Shown piece by piece: positions 1 to 12,568 of a DNA stretch of 64,000 nucleotides. The DNA comes from Liolophura sinensis (taxonomy: Eukaryota > Mollusca > Polyplacophora > Chitonida > Chitonidae). Under the pieces are notes generated by a model. That model saw only the letters and a program-made list of their open reading frames with translations. It did no database searches and was not told the origin of the DNA. The stretch is from assembly GCF_032854445.1 (NCBI RefSeq), contig NC_088302.1:2970023-3034022 (forward strand), read 5' to 3'. How positions within the stretch are numbered: position 1 is the first letter of the stretch; each line of letters begins with the position of its first letter. A program made the position numbers and the translations under genes.

Positions 1-599
1 GGCTGACAGCAACCATTCTTCACAAACATAGAAGTTTCTTATCTTCCTTCAAAAACATTGAATACAATCCCCACTTAGGTTTCTTCCCTTACGGCCACAT
101 ATTTTTCACAACAGAACCCCCAAAAGGAAGAAGGCAAATTTATATATGCCAAAATGGCCGGTGAACAAACAGTTAGAATTATCACCTAACTGAAGTACAC
201 AGACAAGATACCAGATTTCACAGGTTACGTGTCACCGCTTGTCAACTATCACACTGTCATCACTTCTTTGCTTAGGTTTACTCTCAAGGCTGTATATTCT
301 TTCAAAACATATATTACACCTCTGCCCATCAGACTGCCCAAGGTTCACCATGTACATGTATATACTTCTACCGTTTGGAAACAATCACAATATTAACTGT
401 ACATAAACAAGTTATTTTATCTAGATACACCATCTAGACACAGCTTAATTTAAGAGCCAAGAGCAAGACAAATGAGACACTGAATACCAATTAAGCGATC
501 TACCACACCAAGCCACGCCCAACACTGGTCCCTAACTACCATTCAGGAAACAGCCTCTAAAAACTGAATCAGGCATCACTAAATAGAATGCTTAAAACC
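1..599. other. AT-rich sequence, nothing recognised
   Basis: No ORF with family resemblance, no SINE and no tandem repeat is visible in this stretch. It could be intron or intergenic DNA. Confidence 0.5.
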
Positions 600-845
600 A
601 TCCATAAATATACTTTCGCTTACTTTTTAGATTTTTGTAAAAAGAGTTAAAGGCATTCAAACATTTCAATTCTAAGGTGGGCTTTATGGACCATGCTACC
701 ATGTGATGTTTAGAAACTGTGACAAGAATTTTTTCAAACTCTTATCCTACTCTCAATTTTGGAAACACCCTTTTACCCATAAGTAAATGATTACTGAAAT
801 AACGTTCCCAAAAATTCCTTCCTTCTGGTGAACATCAGGAAAAAA
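600..845 (-). mobile_element. MITE remnant that seeds the 60-bp array
   Basis: This stretch matches, in reverse orientation, the MITE at 40573-40962. Shared blocks are the outer terminal repeat (aaaggcattcaaa followed by aaggtgggctttatggacca) and the inner block ccaaaaattccttccttctg followed by gtgaacatcag. The block runs straight into the first 60-bp unit at about 846, and that unit is itself recognisable MITE sequence. The other terminal repeat is missing at the far end of the array. No transposase is present, so it is a non-autonomous element by inference. Confidence 0.7.
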
Positions 846-3672
846 GGTAACACGACGTCAGCGTTACTAGATACCATCGGTATGGCTCATAAAGCTCACA
901 ATAGAGCTGATGTGACGTCAGAGTTCCTAGATACCATCAATATGGCTCATAAAACCCACCATAGAGGTGATGTGATGTCAGAGTTCCTAGATACTGTCAA
1001 TATGGCTCATAAAGCCCACCATAGAGCTGATGTGACGTCAGAGTTCCTAGATACCGTCAGTATGGCTCATGGTAAGCCCACCATAGAGCTGATGTGACGT
1101 CAGAGTTCCTAGATACCATCAATATTGCTCATAAAACCCACCATAGAGGTGATGTGACGTCAGAGTTCCTAGATACCGTCAGTATGGCTCATAAACCCCA
1201 CCATTGAGCTGATGTGACGTCAGAGTTCCTAGATACCGTCAGTATGGCTCATAAACCCCACCATTGAGCTGATGTGACGTCAGAGTTCCTAGATACTGTC
1301 AGTATGGCTCATAAAGCCCACCATAGAGCTGATGTGACGTCAGAGTTCCTAGATACCGTCAGTATGGCTCGTAAAGCCCACCATAGAGCTGATGTGACAT
1401 CAGAGTTCCTAGATACTGTCAGTATGGCTCATAAAGCCCACCATAGAGCTGAGGTGACGTCAGAGTTCCTAGATACCGTCAGTATGGCTCATAAAGCCAC
1501 CACAGAGCTGATCTGATGTCAGAGTTCCTAGATACTGTCAGTATGGCTCATAAAGCCCACCATAGAGCTGATGTGACATCAGAGTTCCTAGATACTGTCA
1601 GTATGGCTCATAAAACCCAACAAAGAGCTGATGTGACGTCAGAGTTCCTAGATACCGTCAGTATGGCTCATAAACCCCACCATAGAGCTGATGTGACATC
1701 AGAGTTCCTAGATACTGTCAGTATGGCTCATAAAACCCAACAAAGAGCTGATGTGACGTCAGAGTTCCTAGATACTGTCAGTATGGCTCATAAAGCCCAA
1801 CAAAGAGCTGATCTGAGGTCAGAGTTCCTAGATACTGTCAGTATGGCTCATAAAACCCAACAAAGAGCTGATGTGACGTCAGAGTTCCTAGATACCGTCA
1901 GTATGGCTCATAAACCCCACCATAGAGCTGATGTGACGTCAGAGTTCCTAGATACCGTCAGTATGGCTCATAAAACCCAACAAAGAGCTGATGTGACGTC
2001 AGAGTTCCTAGATACTGTCAGTATGGCTCATAAAGCCCAACAAAGAGCTGATGTGACGTCAGAGTTCCTAGATACGGTCAGTATGGCTCATAAAACCCAA
2101 CAAAGAGCTGATGTGACGTCAGAGTTCCTAGATACTGTCAGTATGGCTCATAAAGCCCAACAAAGAGCTGATGTGACATCAGAGTTCCTAGATACTGTCA
2201 GTATGGCTCATAAAACCCAACAAAGAGCTGATGTGACGTCAGAGTTCCTAGATACCATCAGTATGGCTCATAAAACCCACCATAGAGGTGTTGTGACATC
2301 AGAGTTCCTAGAAACCGTCAGTATGGCTCATAAAACCCACCATAGAGCTGATGTGACGTCAGAGTTCCTAGATACGGTCAGTATGGCTCATAAACCCCAC
2401 CATAGAGGTGTTGTGACGTCAGAGTTCCTAGATACTGTCAGTATGGCTCATAAAACCCAACAAAGAGCTGATGTGACGTCAGAGTTCCTAGATACTGTCA
2501 GTATGGCTCATAAAGCCCACCATAGAGCTGATGTGACATCAGAGTTCCTAGATACCGTCAGTATGGCTCATAAAGCCCACCATAGAGCTGATGTGACATC
2601 AGAGTTCCTAGATACTGTCAGTATGGCTCATAAAACCCAACAAAGAGCTGATGTGACGTCAGAGTTCCTAGATACTGTCAGTATGGCTCATAAAGCCCAC
2701 CATAGAGCTAATCTGATGTCAGAGTTCCTAGATACTGTCAGTATGGCTCATAAAACCCAACAAAGAGCTGATGTGACGTTAGAGTTCCTAGATACTGTCA
2801 GTATGGCTCATAAAGCCCACCATAGACGTGATGTGACGTCAGAGTTCCTAGATACTGTCAGTATGGTTCATAAAGCCCACCATAGAGCTGATGTGACGTC
2901 CGAGTTCCTAGATACCGTCAGTATGGCTCGTAAAGCCCACCATAGAGCTGATGTGACATCAGAGTTCCTAGATACTGTCAGTATGGCTCATAAAACCCAC
3001 CATAGAGCTGATGTGACGTCAGAGTTCCTAGATACTGTCAGTATGGCTCATAAAACCCACCACAGAGCTGATGTGACGTCAGAGTTCCTAGATACCGTCA
3101 GTATGGCTCATAAAGCCACCATAGAGCTGATGTGACGTCAGAGTTCCTAGATACTGTCAGTATGGCTCATAAAGCCCACCATAGAGCTAATCTGATGTCA
3201 GAGTTCCTAGATACTGTCAGTATGGCTCATAAACCCCACCATAGAGCTGATGTGACGTCAGAGTTCCTAGATACGGTCAGTATGGCTCATAAAGCCCACC
3301 ATAGACCTGATGTGACGTCAGAGTTCCTAGATACTGTCAGTATGGCTCATAAACCCCACCATAGAGCTGATGTGACGTCAGAGTTCCTAGATACCGTCAG
3401 TATGGCTCATAAAGCCCACCATAGAGGTGATGTGACGTCAGAGTTCCAAGATACTGTCAGTATGGCTCATGGTAAGCCCACCAAAGAGCTGATGTGACAT
3501 CAGAGTTCCTAGATACTGTCAGTATGGCTCATAAAGCCCACCATAGAGGTGATGTGACGTCAGAGTTCCTAGATACCGTCAGTATGGCTCATAAAGCCCA
3601 CCATAGAGGTGATGTGAGGTCAGAGTTCCTAGATACCGTCAGTATTTCTCATAAAGCCACCATAAAGCTGAA
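846..3672. repeat. 60-bp minisatellite, about 47 units, rich in CRE octamers
   Basis: Head-to-tail units of 60 bp run almost without length change. Each unit contains gtgacgtcagagttcctaga, then gtcagtatggctcat and aaagcccaccatagagctga. By hand count about 29 of about 47 units carry the perfect palindrome TGACGTCA; others have one change (TGACATCA, TGATGTCA, TGAGGTCA). Because 60 is divisible by three, the reading frame stays open for hundreds of codons; I do not regard it as a gene. The unit is homologous to the terminal part of the MITE at 40573-40962, so the array probably grew from such an element. Confidence 0.95.
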
Positions 3673-3760
3673 GCAGAGACAACCTCCCGTACATAAGCCT
3701 GTGGGTAGGAAGACTTTCCTGTACAGGTAGCTGCCAGATCAAGTTAGTAAACTGCACGAT

Positions 3761-4143
3761 GAGGCAGAGACAACCTCCCATTTCCCTTCATCTTGGCTGT
3801 TAAACATGATTAACTTCTGATTGGTGAGGCAAAGACAACCATGTCTACATAATGTTTCCCTTCATCTCGGGCGTTAGGCATGATTTGCTTCTGATTGGTG
3901 AGGCACACACAACCATGTCTACATAATGTTTCCCTTCATCTTGGGCGTTAGGCATGATTTGCTTCTGATTGGTGAGGCACACACAACCATGTCTACATAA
4001 TGTTTCCCTTCATCTTGGGCGTTAGGCATGATTTGCTTCTGATTGGTGAGGCACACACAACCATGTCTACATAATGTTTCCCTTCATTTTGGGCGTTAGG
4101 CATGATTTGCTTCTGATTGGTGAGGCACACACAACCATGTCTA
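3761..4143. repeat. 74-bp tandem repeat, about 5 units
   Basis: Units of about 74 bp contain gaggcacacacaaccatg, then tctacataatgtttccctt and gggcgttaggcatgatt. The first unit is diverged (gaggcagagacaacctccca), and the same start (agcagagacaacctccc) already occurs at about 3673, just after the 60-bp array. Confidence 0.9.
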
Positions 4144-4257
4144 TCAAAATTATTCATGCTCAATAAAGCTGTTCTAGCAAATTTCTTCAGTCTTGTCACA
4201 AAAGTTTGGGACATCGACCCATATGGAATGCCTGTAGCATAGTTAAGACATTATCTC

Positions 4258-4458
4258 CAGGAAACATGGCACGCTTTGTGATATACCGCAGGGGTCAAGA
4301 ATTCACGTTCGTTTTATACAGGAAACATGGAAAGCTTTGTCACATATTACAGGGGTCAAGAATTCATGTTCATTTTATACAGGAAACAGGAGAAGCTTTG
4401 TCATATATTACAGGGGTCAAGAATTCATGTTCATTTTATACAGGAAACAGGAGAAGAT
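4258..4458. repeat. 61-bp tandem repeat, about 3.3 units
   Basis: Three near-identical copies begin caggaaacatgg/caggaaacagga and end tcattttata, with aggggtcaagaattca in the middle. The short ORFs across it are repeat translations. Confidence 0.9.
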
Positions 4459-5137
4459 TTGTGATACATTATTTGACGACAATACAAACATGTACACAGT
4501 TAACTTCTATTACAACAGCTGTAGTAAACCATTTCTTCTAAAATCTGGGACACCTCGTCTGCTCATTTTAGCCAATATATATATGTAAATCTAGCAGGAA
4601 TATTAAGTTTTTCTCACACGGTTGGACCATCTGCTGAACAACACATTCATATCTTCTCTCTTTCAAAAGGCTGGTAAAGAAATTTAATATTCTACTTTCA
4701 ACACTACTAATATCTGTCCCACATTTTAGAAGGATTAGTTAAGAAATTTTTCGTTCAAATACATGCCTAAATTAATGCATGGTTGGCAAAAAATACTATG
4801 TTAATGCTTTTTTTATAATTTTAATTATGAAATAAAAACAGGGATTCTGGAATTAAGATATCTCAATGACAATATAAATGAGACAAAGACAATAATGTGC
4901 TACAATATGTATGCTTAGATTTAAAACTAACTCAGATATTTCTATGTCCATGTCCAAAACGATCGCAATCAATTACCAGGACTAATTATGAAATCAAACC
5001 TGAATCAGGTGCCCAGTCTGGACATAAGCGCTGTCCTATATAGTATTTTCAGGGATGAACTGTTTGGTACAAGACAAAACTACCATGAAAATCACATTTT
5101 AACATTTTGAATGTATATAGGTAGCTGGACAATTTAC
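4459..5137. other. AT-rich stretch, nothing recognised
   Basis: No coding, RNA or repeat signal that I can support. It lies just downstream (minus strand) of the candidate exon at 5138-5269 and may be intron. Confidence 0.5.
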
Positions 5138-5269
5138 CACCATGTCCTGCACCAATTTGAGCATGTTTGTTGCTGGCCTGGACAACAAAACCTGCAAAGT
5201 CAATATTATTCCAGGATGCTACATCTTCCAAACTTATAAACAGACTTGGATCAGCTTCCAGAGGTGGCA
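5138..5269 (-). CDS. Candidate internal exon of an unidentified minus-strand gene
   Basis: On the minus strand a stretch of 132 bp is bounded by an acceptor (tatcacag before 5269) and a donor (gtaaat after 5138). Only one frame is open throughout; it encodes about 43 residues with balanced, non-repetitive composition, including SLFISLEDVASWNN and DFAGFVVQASNKHAQ. The exon begins and ends in phase 1, so its length keeps the frame, as is common for exons of modular extracellular proteins. I do not recognise the family. Neighbouring exons were not found, so this rests on splice sites and coding appearance only. Confidence 0.45.
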
Positions 5270-6944
5270 CTGTGATAGGCTAATTAAAATTCTATTTCCT
5301 GTGCGTTTGTCTTCCAGGATGTATAAAAGGAACTATACCTGGTTGTTTATCCACACCTGCCAGTTTTACACTGTGCCACATTTGCAGCATATTTTGTCTT
5401 GATAACCACTTGACAAATCTTTAACTTACAAATCACACATGATGGGCTTGATAAATTTATTTGCGTGTTGATAAATGTATCTAATCCACACTAATATTCT
5501 ATTCTCTTAGCATGGCAAAGCAACAAATTAACCATACTTGTCAGCAACATTGCTGTAATCATTTCAAGTATGGTAGGGTGTGAAGCGCGATATAGCATAG
5601 TAGGACACCAACAGGGGAGGGAACTGACAGCTAGCACAGTAAAGTAATTAAAATACCATGCTATAATCCTACGCTAACACATGACATAACAAAAAGTAGA
5701 AGACAGTTATTCACAACAACTTACAATACAAATAGCAAGTCTTAAGTGCATGCAGATCTAAAACAACATTCCAGACTAAATCTTTTAAAACTACTTAAAA
5801 TGCTTCCACTGCAAAGCTGACTATCTGGAGTGTCTAAACTGCGGTCATATCTATGTCCTCATTATGACAAATGACTTCCAACTGGTTGCCCAGCAGATGG
5901 TTAGTCAAGCCTTGTCTAAACAACTCTTCAATTGAATAGATGATTGGCTACTGAAAAGCTAAACAAGTGAGGATTAACTGCTTCAAGGCCCTATTAAGTG
6001 TGTTTAGTTTTAAAGTAACATATAAATGATGTTACCATCAATGCTCTGCCCTGTGTCTGGTAACATGCAGCTTTGCCCTTTTCCATAATCTTAAGTTCAT
6101 GAATTCATACGACAATTTACATGTAGCTACTTTGTGATAATATGATCGGGTGCATCCCTGTGTGAACAGACACCAAAGTATAGTATGACCAGTAATAGAT
6201 GAGTACAAAAATCACACCTTTACATTTTACTTATTTGTGAAATGTGTTACACACATTGTACCAATACTAATGTGTACCAATACTATGTATGCACTATAAA
6301 TGGATGGGGTAACATATATTGACCGCTCTTTAATCAGGCTACAAACAAAATGAAATTACAGGTGACAAAACCCCCAAAACCAACCACCCAAACCATATGG
6401 GTGAATACAAAGCTATATGTTACAAATTCCAATTTCCATTAATTTAAAATTTAACCCCGTATAATCTGATGTATCAAAATACAACATACAAAATGATACA
6501 GGAATTTATGGACAAACCTAATTCTGCCGAACAGCACCATATGGAAAATGATCTAAAATTCTGCCCATGACTATGTTGCATATGTTTCCTGATTCTGATT
6601 GGGCATCAACAATTAAGGACATCAAATGAATATTTAATGGCCCCTTAAGAGCGCCAAAACATCATACTTCTTTAATATACCATCAATTACTTGGTTCATT
6701 TTTCCAATATGTTTTAATAATTAAGGGATCACAAAGCAAAAGTGGAATACGGATGTAAAGAGCACAATCAACACAGTAAATGTCAGAATCTGGTCAACAC
6801 GGTGACTCTAATCTCCCTAAATTTTTGCTTTTACAATTTCCACACCACACCAATGCACCCAGTATATCTATGGACTTCCACCACCATGACTTAATTAACA
6901 CAACATGGCCTGTGGAACTGAAACCACCCAGTGTAACATGCCAG
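5270..6944. other. AT-rich stretch, nothing recognised
   Basis: No supported gene or repeat. Probably intronic or intergenic. Confidence 0.5.
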
Positions 6945-9900
6945 GATTAATCACCCTGGGCCTTCACACAGACAAAGGTCTAGTCCCTCCATCATTCTGA
7001 CAATGTATAACATATGACATGTACCTCGGGCCTTCACACAGACAGAAAGTCTAGTCCCTCCAACATTCTGACAATGTATAACATATGACATGTACCTCGG
7101 GCCTTCACACAGACAAAGGTCTAGTCCCTCCAACATTCTGACAATGTATAACGTATGACATGTGCCTCGGGCCTTCACACAGACAAAAAGTCTAGTCCCG
7201 CCAACATTCTGACAATGTATAACATATGACATGTACCTCGGGCCTTCACACAGACAAAGGTCTAGTCCCTCCATCATTCTGACAATGTATAACATATGAC
7301 ATGTACCTCGGGCCTTCACACAGACAAAGGTCTAGTCCCTCCATCATTCTGACAATGTATAACATATGACATGTGCCTCGGGCCTTCACACAGACAGAAA
7401 GTCTAGTCCCTTCATCATTCTGACAATGTATAACATATGACATGTACCACGGGCCTTCACACAGACAAAGGTCTAGTCCCTCCATCATTCTGACAATGTA
7501 TAACATATGACATGTACCCTGGGCCTTCACACAGACAAAGGTCTAGTCCCTCCATCATTCTGACAATGTATAACATATGACATGTACCTCGGGCCTTCAC
7601 ACAGACAGAAAGTCTAGTCCCCCCAACATTCTGACAATGTATAACATATGACATGTACCTCGGGCCTTCACACAGACAGAAAGTCTAGTCCCGCCAACAT
7701 TCTGACAATGTATAACATATCACATGTACCTCGGGCCTTCACACAGACAAAAAGTCTAGTCCCGCCAACATTCTGACAATGTATAACATATGACATGTAC
7801 CTCGGGCCTTCACACAGACAGAAAGTCTAGTTCCCCCCAACATTCTGACAATGTATAACACATGACATGTGCCTCGGGCCTTCACACAGACAAAAAGTCT
7901 AGTCCCGCCAACATTCTGACAATGTATAACATATGACATGTACCTCGGGCCTTCACACAGACAGAAAGTCTAGTCCCTTCATCATTCTGACAATGTATAA
8001 CGTATGACATGTACCTCGGGCCTTCACACAGACAGAAAGTCTAGTCCCTCCAACATTCTGACAATGTATAACATATGACATGTACCTCGGGCCTTCACAC
8101 AGACAAAAAGTCTAGTCCCGCCAACATTCTGACAATGTATAACATATGACATGTACCTCGGGCCTTCACACAGACAGAAAGTCTAGTCCCTCCAACATTC
8201 TGACAATGTATAAAGATGACATGTACCTCGGGCCTTCACACAGACTGAAAATCTAGTCCCGCCAACATTCTGACAATGTATAACATATGACATGTACCTC
8301 GGGCCTTCACACAGACAGAAAGTCTAGTCTCTCCATCATTCTGACAATGTATAACATATGACATGTACCCTGGGCCTTCACACAGACAAAAAGTCTAGTC
8401 CTGCCAACATTCTGACAATGTATAACATATCACATGTACCTTGGGCCTTCACACAGACAAAGGTCTAGTCCCTCCAACATTCTGACAATGTATAACATAT
8501 GACATGTGCCTTGGGCCTTCACACAGACAAAAAGTCTAGTCCCCCCAACATTCTGACAATGTATAACATATCACATGTACCTTGGGCCTTCACACAGACA
8601 GAAAGTCTAGTCCCGCCAACATTCTGACAATGTATAACATATGACATGTACCTCGGGCCTTCACACAGACAGAGGTCTAGTCCCGCCAACATTCTGACAA
8701 TGTATAACATATGACATGTACCTCGGGCCTTCACACTAACAGAAAGTCTAGTCCTGCCAACATTCTGACAATGTATAACATATGACAGGTACCTTGGGCC
8801 TTCACACAGACAGAAAGTCTAGTCCCTCCAACATTCTGACAATGTATAACATATGACATGTACCTCGGGCCTTCACACAGACAGAAAGTCTAGTCCCGCC
8901 AACATTCTGACAATGTATAACGTATGACATGTACCTCGGGCCTTCACACAGACAGAAAGTCTAGTCCCCCCAACATTCTGACAATGTATAACATATGACA
9001 TGTACCTTGGGCCTTCACACAGACAGAAAGTCTAGTCCCTCCATCATTCTGACAATGTATAACATATGACATGTACCTCGGGCCTTCACACAGACAGAAA
9101 GTCTAGTCCCCCCAACATTCTGACAATGTATAACATATGACATGTACCTCGGGCCTTCACACGGACAAAAAGTCTAGTCCCTTCATCATTCTGACAATGT
9201 ATAACATATGACATGTGCCTCGGGCCTTCACACAGACAAAAAGTCTAGTCCCCCCAACATTCTGACAATGTATAACATATGACATGTACCACGGGCCTTC
9301 ACACAGACAAAGGTCTAGTCCCTCCAACATTCTGACAATGTATAACATATGACATGTACCTCGGGCCTTCACACAGACAGAAAGTCTAGTCCCCCCAACA
9401 TTCTGACAATGTATAACATATCACATGTACCACGGGCCTTCACACAGACAAAGGTCTAGTCCCTCCAACATTCTGACAATGTATAACATATGACATGTAC
9501 CACAGGCCTTCACACAGACAAAGGTCTAGTCCCCCCAACATTCTGACAATGTATAACATATGACATGTACCTTGGGCCTTCACACAGACAGAAAGTCTAG
9601 TCTCTCCATCAGTCTGACAACGTATAACATATGACATGTACCTCGGGCCTTCACACAGACAGAAAGTCTAGTTCCTCCAACATTCTGACAATGTATAACA
9701 TATGACATGTACCTCGGGCCTTCACACAGACAGAAAGTCTAGTCTCTCCATCAGTCTGACAAAGTATAACATATGACATGTACCTCGGGCCTTCACACAG
9801 ACAGAAAGTCTAGTTCCTCCAACATTCTGACAATGTATAACATATGACATGTACCTTGGGCCTTCACACAGACAAAAAGTCTAGTCCCTCCAACATTCTG

Positions 9901-11688
9901 ACAATGTATAACATATGACATGTACCCTGGGCCTTCACACAGACAAAAAGTCTAGTCCCTCCAACATTCTGACAATGTATAACATATGACATGTACCTTG
10001 GGCCTTCACACAGACAAAAAGTCTAGTCCCTTCATCATTCTGACAATGTATAACATATGACATGTACCTCGGGCCTTCACACAGACAAAAAGTCTAGTCC
10101 CTCCATCATTCTGACAATGTATAACATATGACATGTACCTCGGGCCTTCACACAGACAAAAAGTCTAGTCCCGCCAACATTCTGACAATGTATAACGTAT
10201 GACATGTACCTCGGGCCTTCACACAGACAAAAAGTCTAGTCCCTCCAACATTCTGACAACGTATAACATATGACGTGTACCTTGGGCCTTCACACGGACA
10301 AAAGGTCTAGTCCCTCCAACATTCTGACAACGTATAACAAATGACATGTACCTCGGGCCTTCACACAGACAAAGGTCTAGTCCCTCCAACATTCTGACAA
10401 TGTATAACATATGACATGTACCTCGGGCCTTCACACAGACAAAGGTCTAGTCCCTCCAACATTCTGACAACGTATAACATATGACGTGTACCTTGGGCCT
10501 TCACACGGACAAAAGGTCTAGTCCCTCCAACATTCTGACAACGTATAACAAATGACATGTACCTCGGGCCTTCACACAGACAAAGGTCTAGTCCCTCCAA
10601 CATTCTGACAATGTATAACATATGACATGTACCTCGGGCCTTCACACAGACAAAAAGTCTAGTCCTGCCAACATTCTGACAATGTATAACATATGACATG
10701 TACCACGGGCCTTCACACAGACAAAGGTCTAGTCCCTCCAACATTCTGACAATGTATAACATATGACATGTACCTCGGGCCTTCACACAGACAAAAAGTC
10801 TAGTCCCTTCATCATTCTGACAATGTATAACATATGACATGTACCCTGGGCCTTCACACAGACAAAGGTCTAGTCCCTCCAACATTCTGACAATGTATAA
10901 CATATGACATGTACCACGGGCCTTCACACAGACAAAAAGTCTAGTCCCCCCAACATTCTGACAATGTATAACATATGACATGTACCTCGGGCCTTCACAC
11001 AGACAAAGGTCTAGTCCCTCCAACATTCTGACAATGTATAACATATGACATGTACCTCGGGCCTTCACACAGACAAAAAGTCTAGTCCCCCCAACATTCT
11101 GACAATGTATAACATATGACATGTACCACGGGCCTTCACACAGACAAAGGTCTAGTCCCTCCAACATTCTGACACTGTATAACATATGACATGTACCTCG
11201 GGCCTTCACACAGACAAAAAGTCTAGTCCCCCCAACATTCTGACAATGTATAACATATGACATGTACCACGGGCCTTCACACAGACAAAGGTCTAGTCCC
11301 TCCAACATTCTGACAATGTATAACATATGACATGTACCACGGGCCTTCACACAGACAAAAAGTCTAGTCCCCCCAACATTCTGACAATGTATAACATATG
11401 ACATGTACCTTGGGCCTTCATACGGACAAAAGGTCTAGTCCCTCCATCATTCTGACAATGTATAACATATGACATGTACCTCGGGCCTTCACACAGACAG
11501 AAAGTCTAGTCCCCCCAACATTCTGACAATGTATAACATATGACATGTGCCTCGGGCCTTCACACAGACAAAAAGTCTAGTCCCTTCATCATTCTGACAA
11601 TGTATAACATATGACATGTGCTTCACACGGACAAAAAATCTAGTCTCTCCAACATTCTGACAATGTATAAGATATGATATGTACATGT
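6945..11688. repeat. 4.7-kb array of 70/71-bp units, about 66 copies
   Basis: Each unit contains cctcgggccttcacacagac, then aaaggtctagtccc or aaaaagtctagtccc, then caacattctgacaatgtata and acatatgacatgta. The aaagg/aaaaag difference makes units alternate between 70 and 71 bp, so reading frames break often. A run of 70-bp units gives a 347-codon minus-strand ORF, an artefact. Local homogenisation is visible: the variant acaacgtataac with acggacaaaag clusters at 10230-10560. The last units (11580-11690) are decayed. Confidence 0.95.
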
Positions 11689-11761
11689 CGATTTACAATG
11701 TACGTAAGTGTTGGAAGGTTCTGCCATAAAATATACTCGTAATCCTTGATCCAGAATGACA

Positions 11762-12358
11762 GGATAAAGACAAAAGATCGAGCGGACAAAAGATCCGGCG
11801 GACAAAAGGTCTTCCCCTTAAACACCCTAGCACGAAATACCCCTCAAACAGAATGCCCATGCCTTATGTCAAAAGCAGACAAAATACCCACCGCTCAAAA
11901 GAATAAAACAATATAAATGTTGACATTTAGCATTATCTGATGAATTCTGATATTATTTGTGAAGTAACTCCTATGAAAAGAAATATATATAAATTCAAAA
12001 CAGGTTTTGTGCATTATTATGCAACTTATTATGTCTTGTATTACAATGCTTTATTGCGTGGTGTATGTATCTGTCTGTCTTTAGGAATACCCAAATGCAA
12101 TATTAAACTATGAACAAAAAAAAAATACACCTAATGCAGTTACTATGGTAACATTATATTTGGAGATTACTATTTATAGGAGTTATTGCATAAATAATAG
12201 CTGAATTCATCAAATAATGCTAAAAGTCAACATTTATATTGTTTTATTCTTTTGAGCCGTGGGTATTTTGTCCGCTTTTGACATAAGGCATGGGCATTCT
12301 GTCCAAGGGGCATTTTGTCTTAAGGTGTTTTAGGGGTGGATCTTTTGTCCTACACCCA
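11762..12358. mobile_element. Foldback (long inverted repeat) element
   Basis: The left arm (about 11783-11980) and the right arm (about 12158-12350) are reverse complements. Matching blocks include gcggacaaaagatcc, cagaatgcccatgccttatg, gtcaaaagcggacaaaat with one mismatch, and aaaagaataaaacaatataa. The stem is close to 200 bp and the loop about 180 bp. The motif ggacaaaag is repeated three times at the left edge (agacaaaagatcgagcgga and following). No coding capacity is visible. It lies directly beside the 70/71-bp array. Confidence 0.8.
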
Positions 12359-12465
12359 GGATGACATACATGTACAGGTATTTCACACTGTCACACAAAC
12401 AAAAGCATGATGACTATGGTATTACAGATACTGTCCATATTACGCTTTAAAACAGCGTTCCTTTG

Positions 12466-12568
12466 AAATATATTTATTTATTTATTTGATTGGTGTTTTA
12501 CGCCGTACTCAAGAATATTTCACTTATGGGAGTGCGGCCAGCATGATGGTGGGAGACCTTCCCACTTA
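12466..12568 (-). mobile_element. SINE family 1, 3'-end fragment
   Basis: It reads tatttatttatttgattggt followed by gttttacgccgtactcaaga, then gcggccagcatgatggtggg, and jumps to ccttcccacttacggccaga. This is the SINE 3' half with an internal deletion, reverse-oriented, with the (ATTT)n tail on the left. Confidence 0.85.

Noticed and set aside
1516-3135. 539-codon ORF with a 20-residue repeat
   Set aside because: It is the 60-bp minisatellite read through; the period is a multiple of three and the unit has no stop in this frame. The seed is MITE sequence and there is no independent coding evidence.
10361-11404. 347-codon minus-strand ORF
   Set aside because: A run of units summing to a multiple of three in the 70/71-bp array keeps the frame open; elsewhere in the array the frame breaks constantly.
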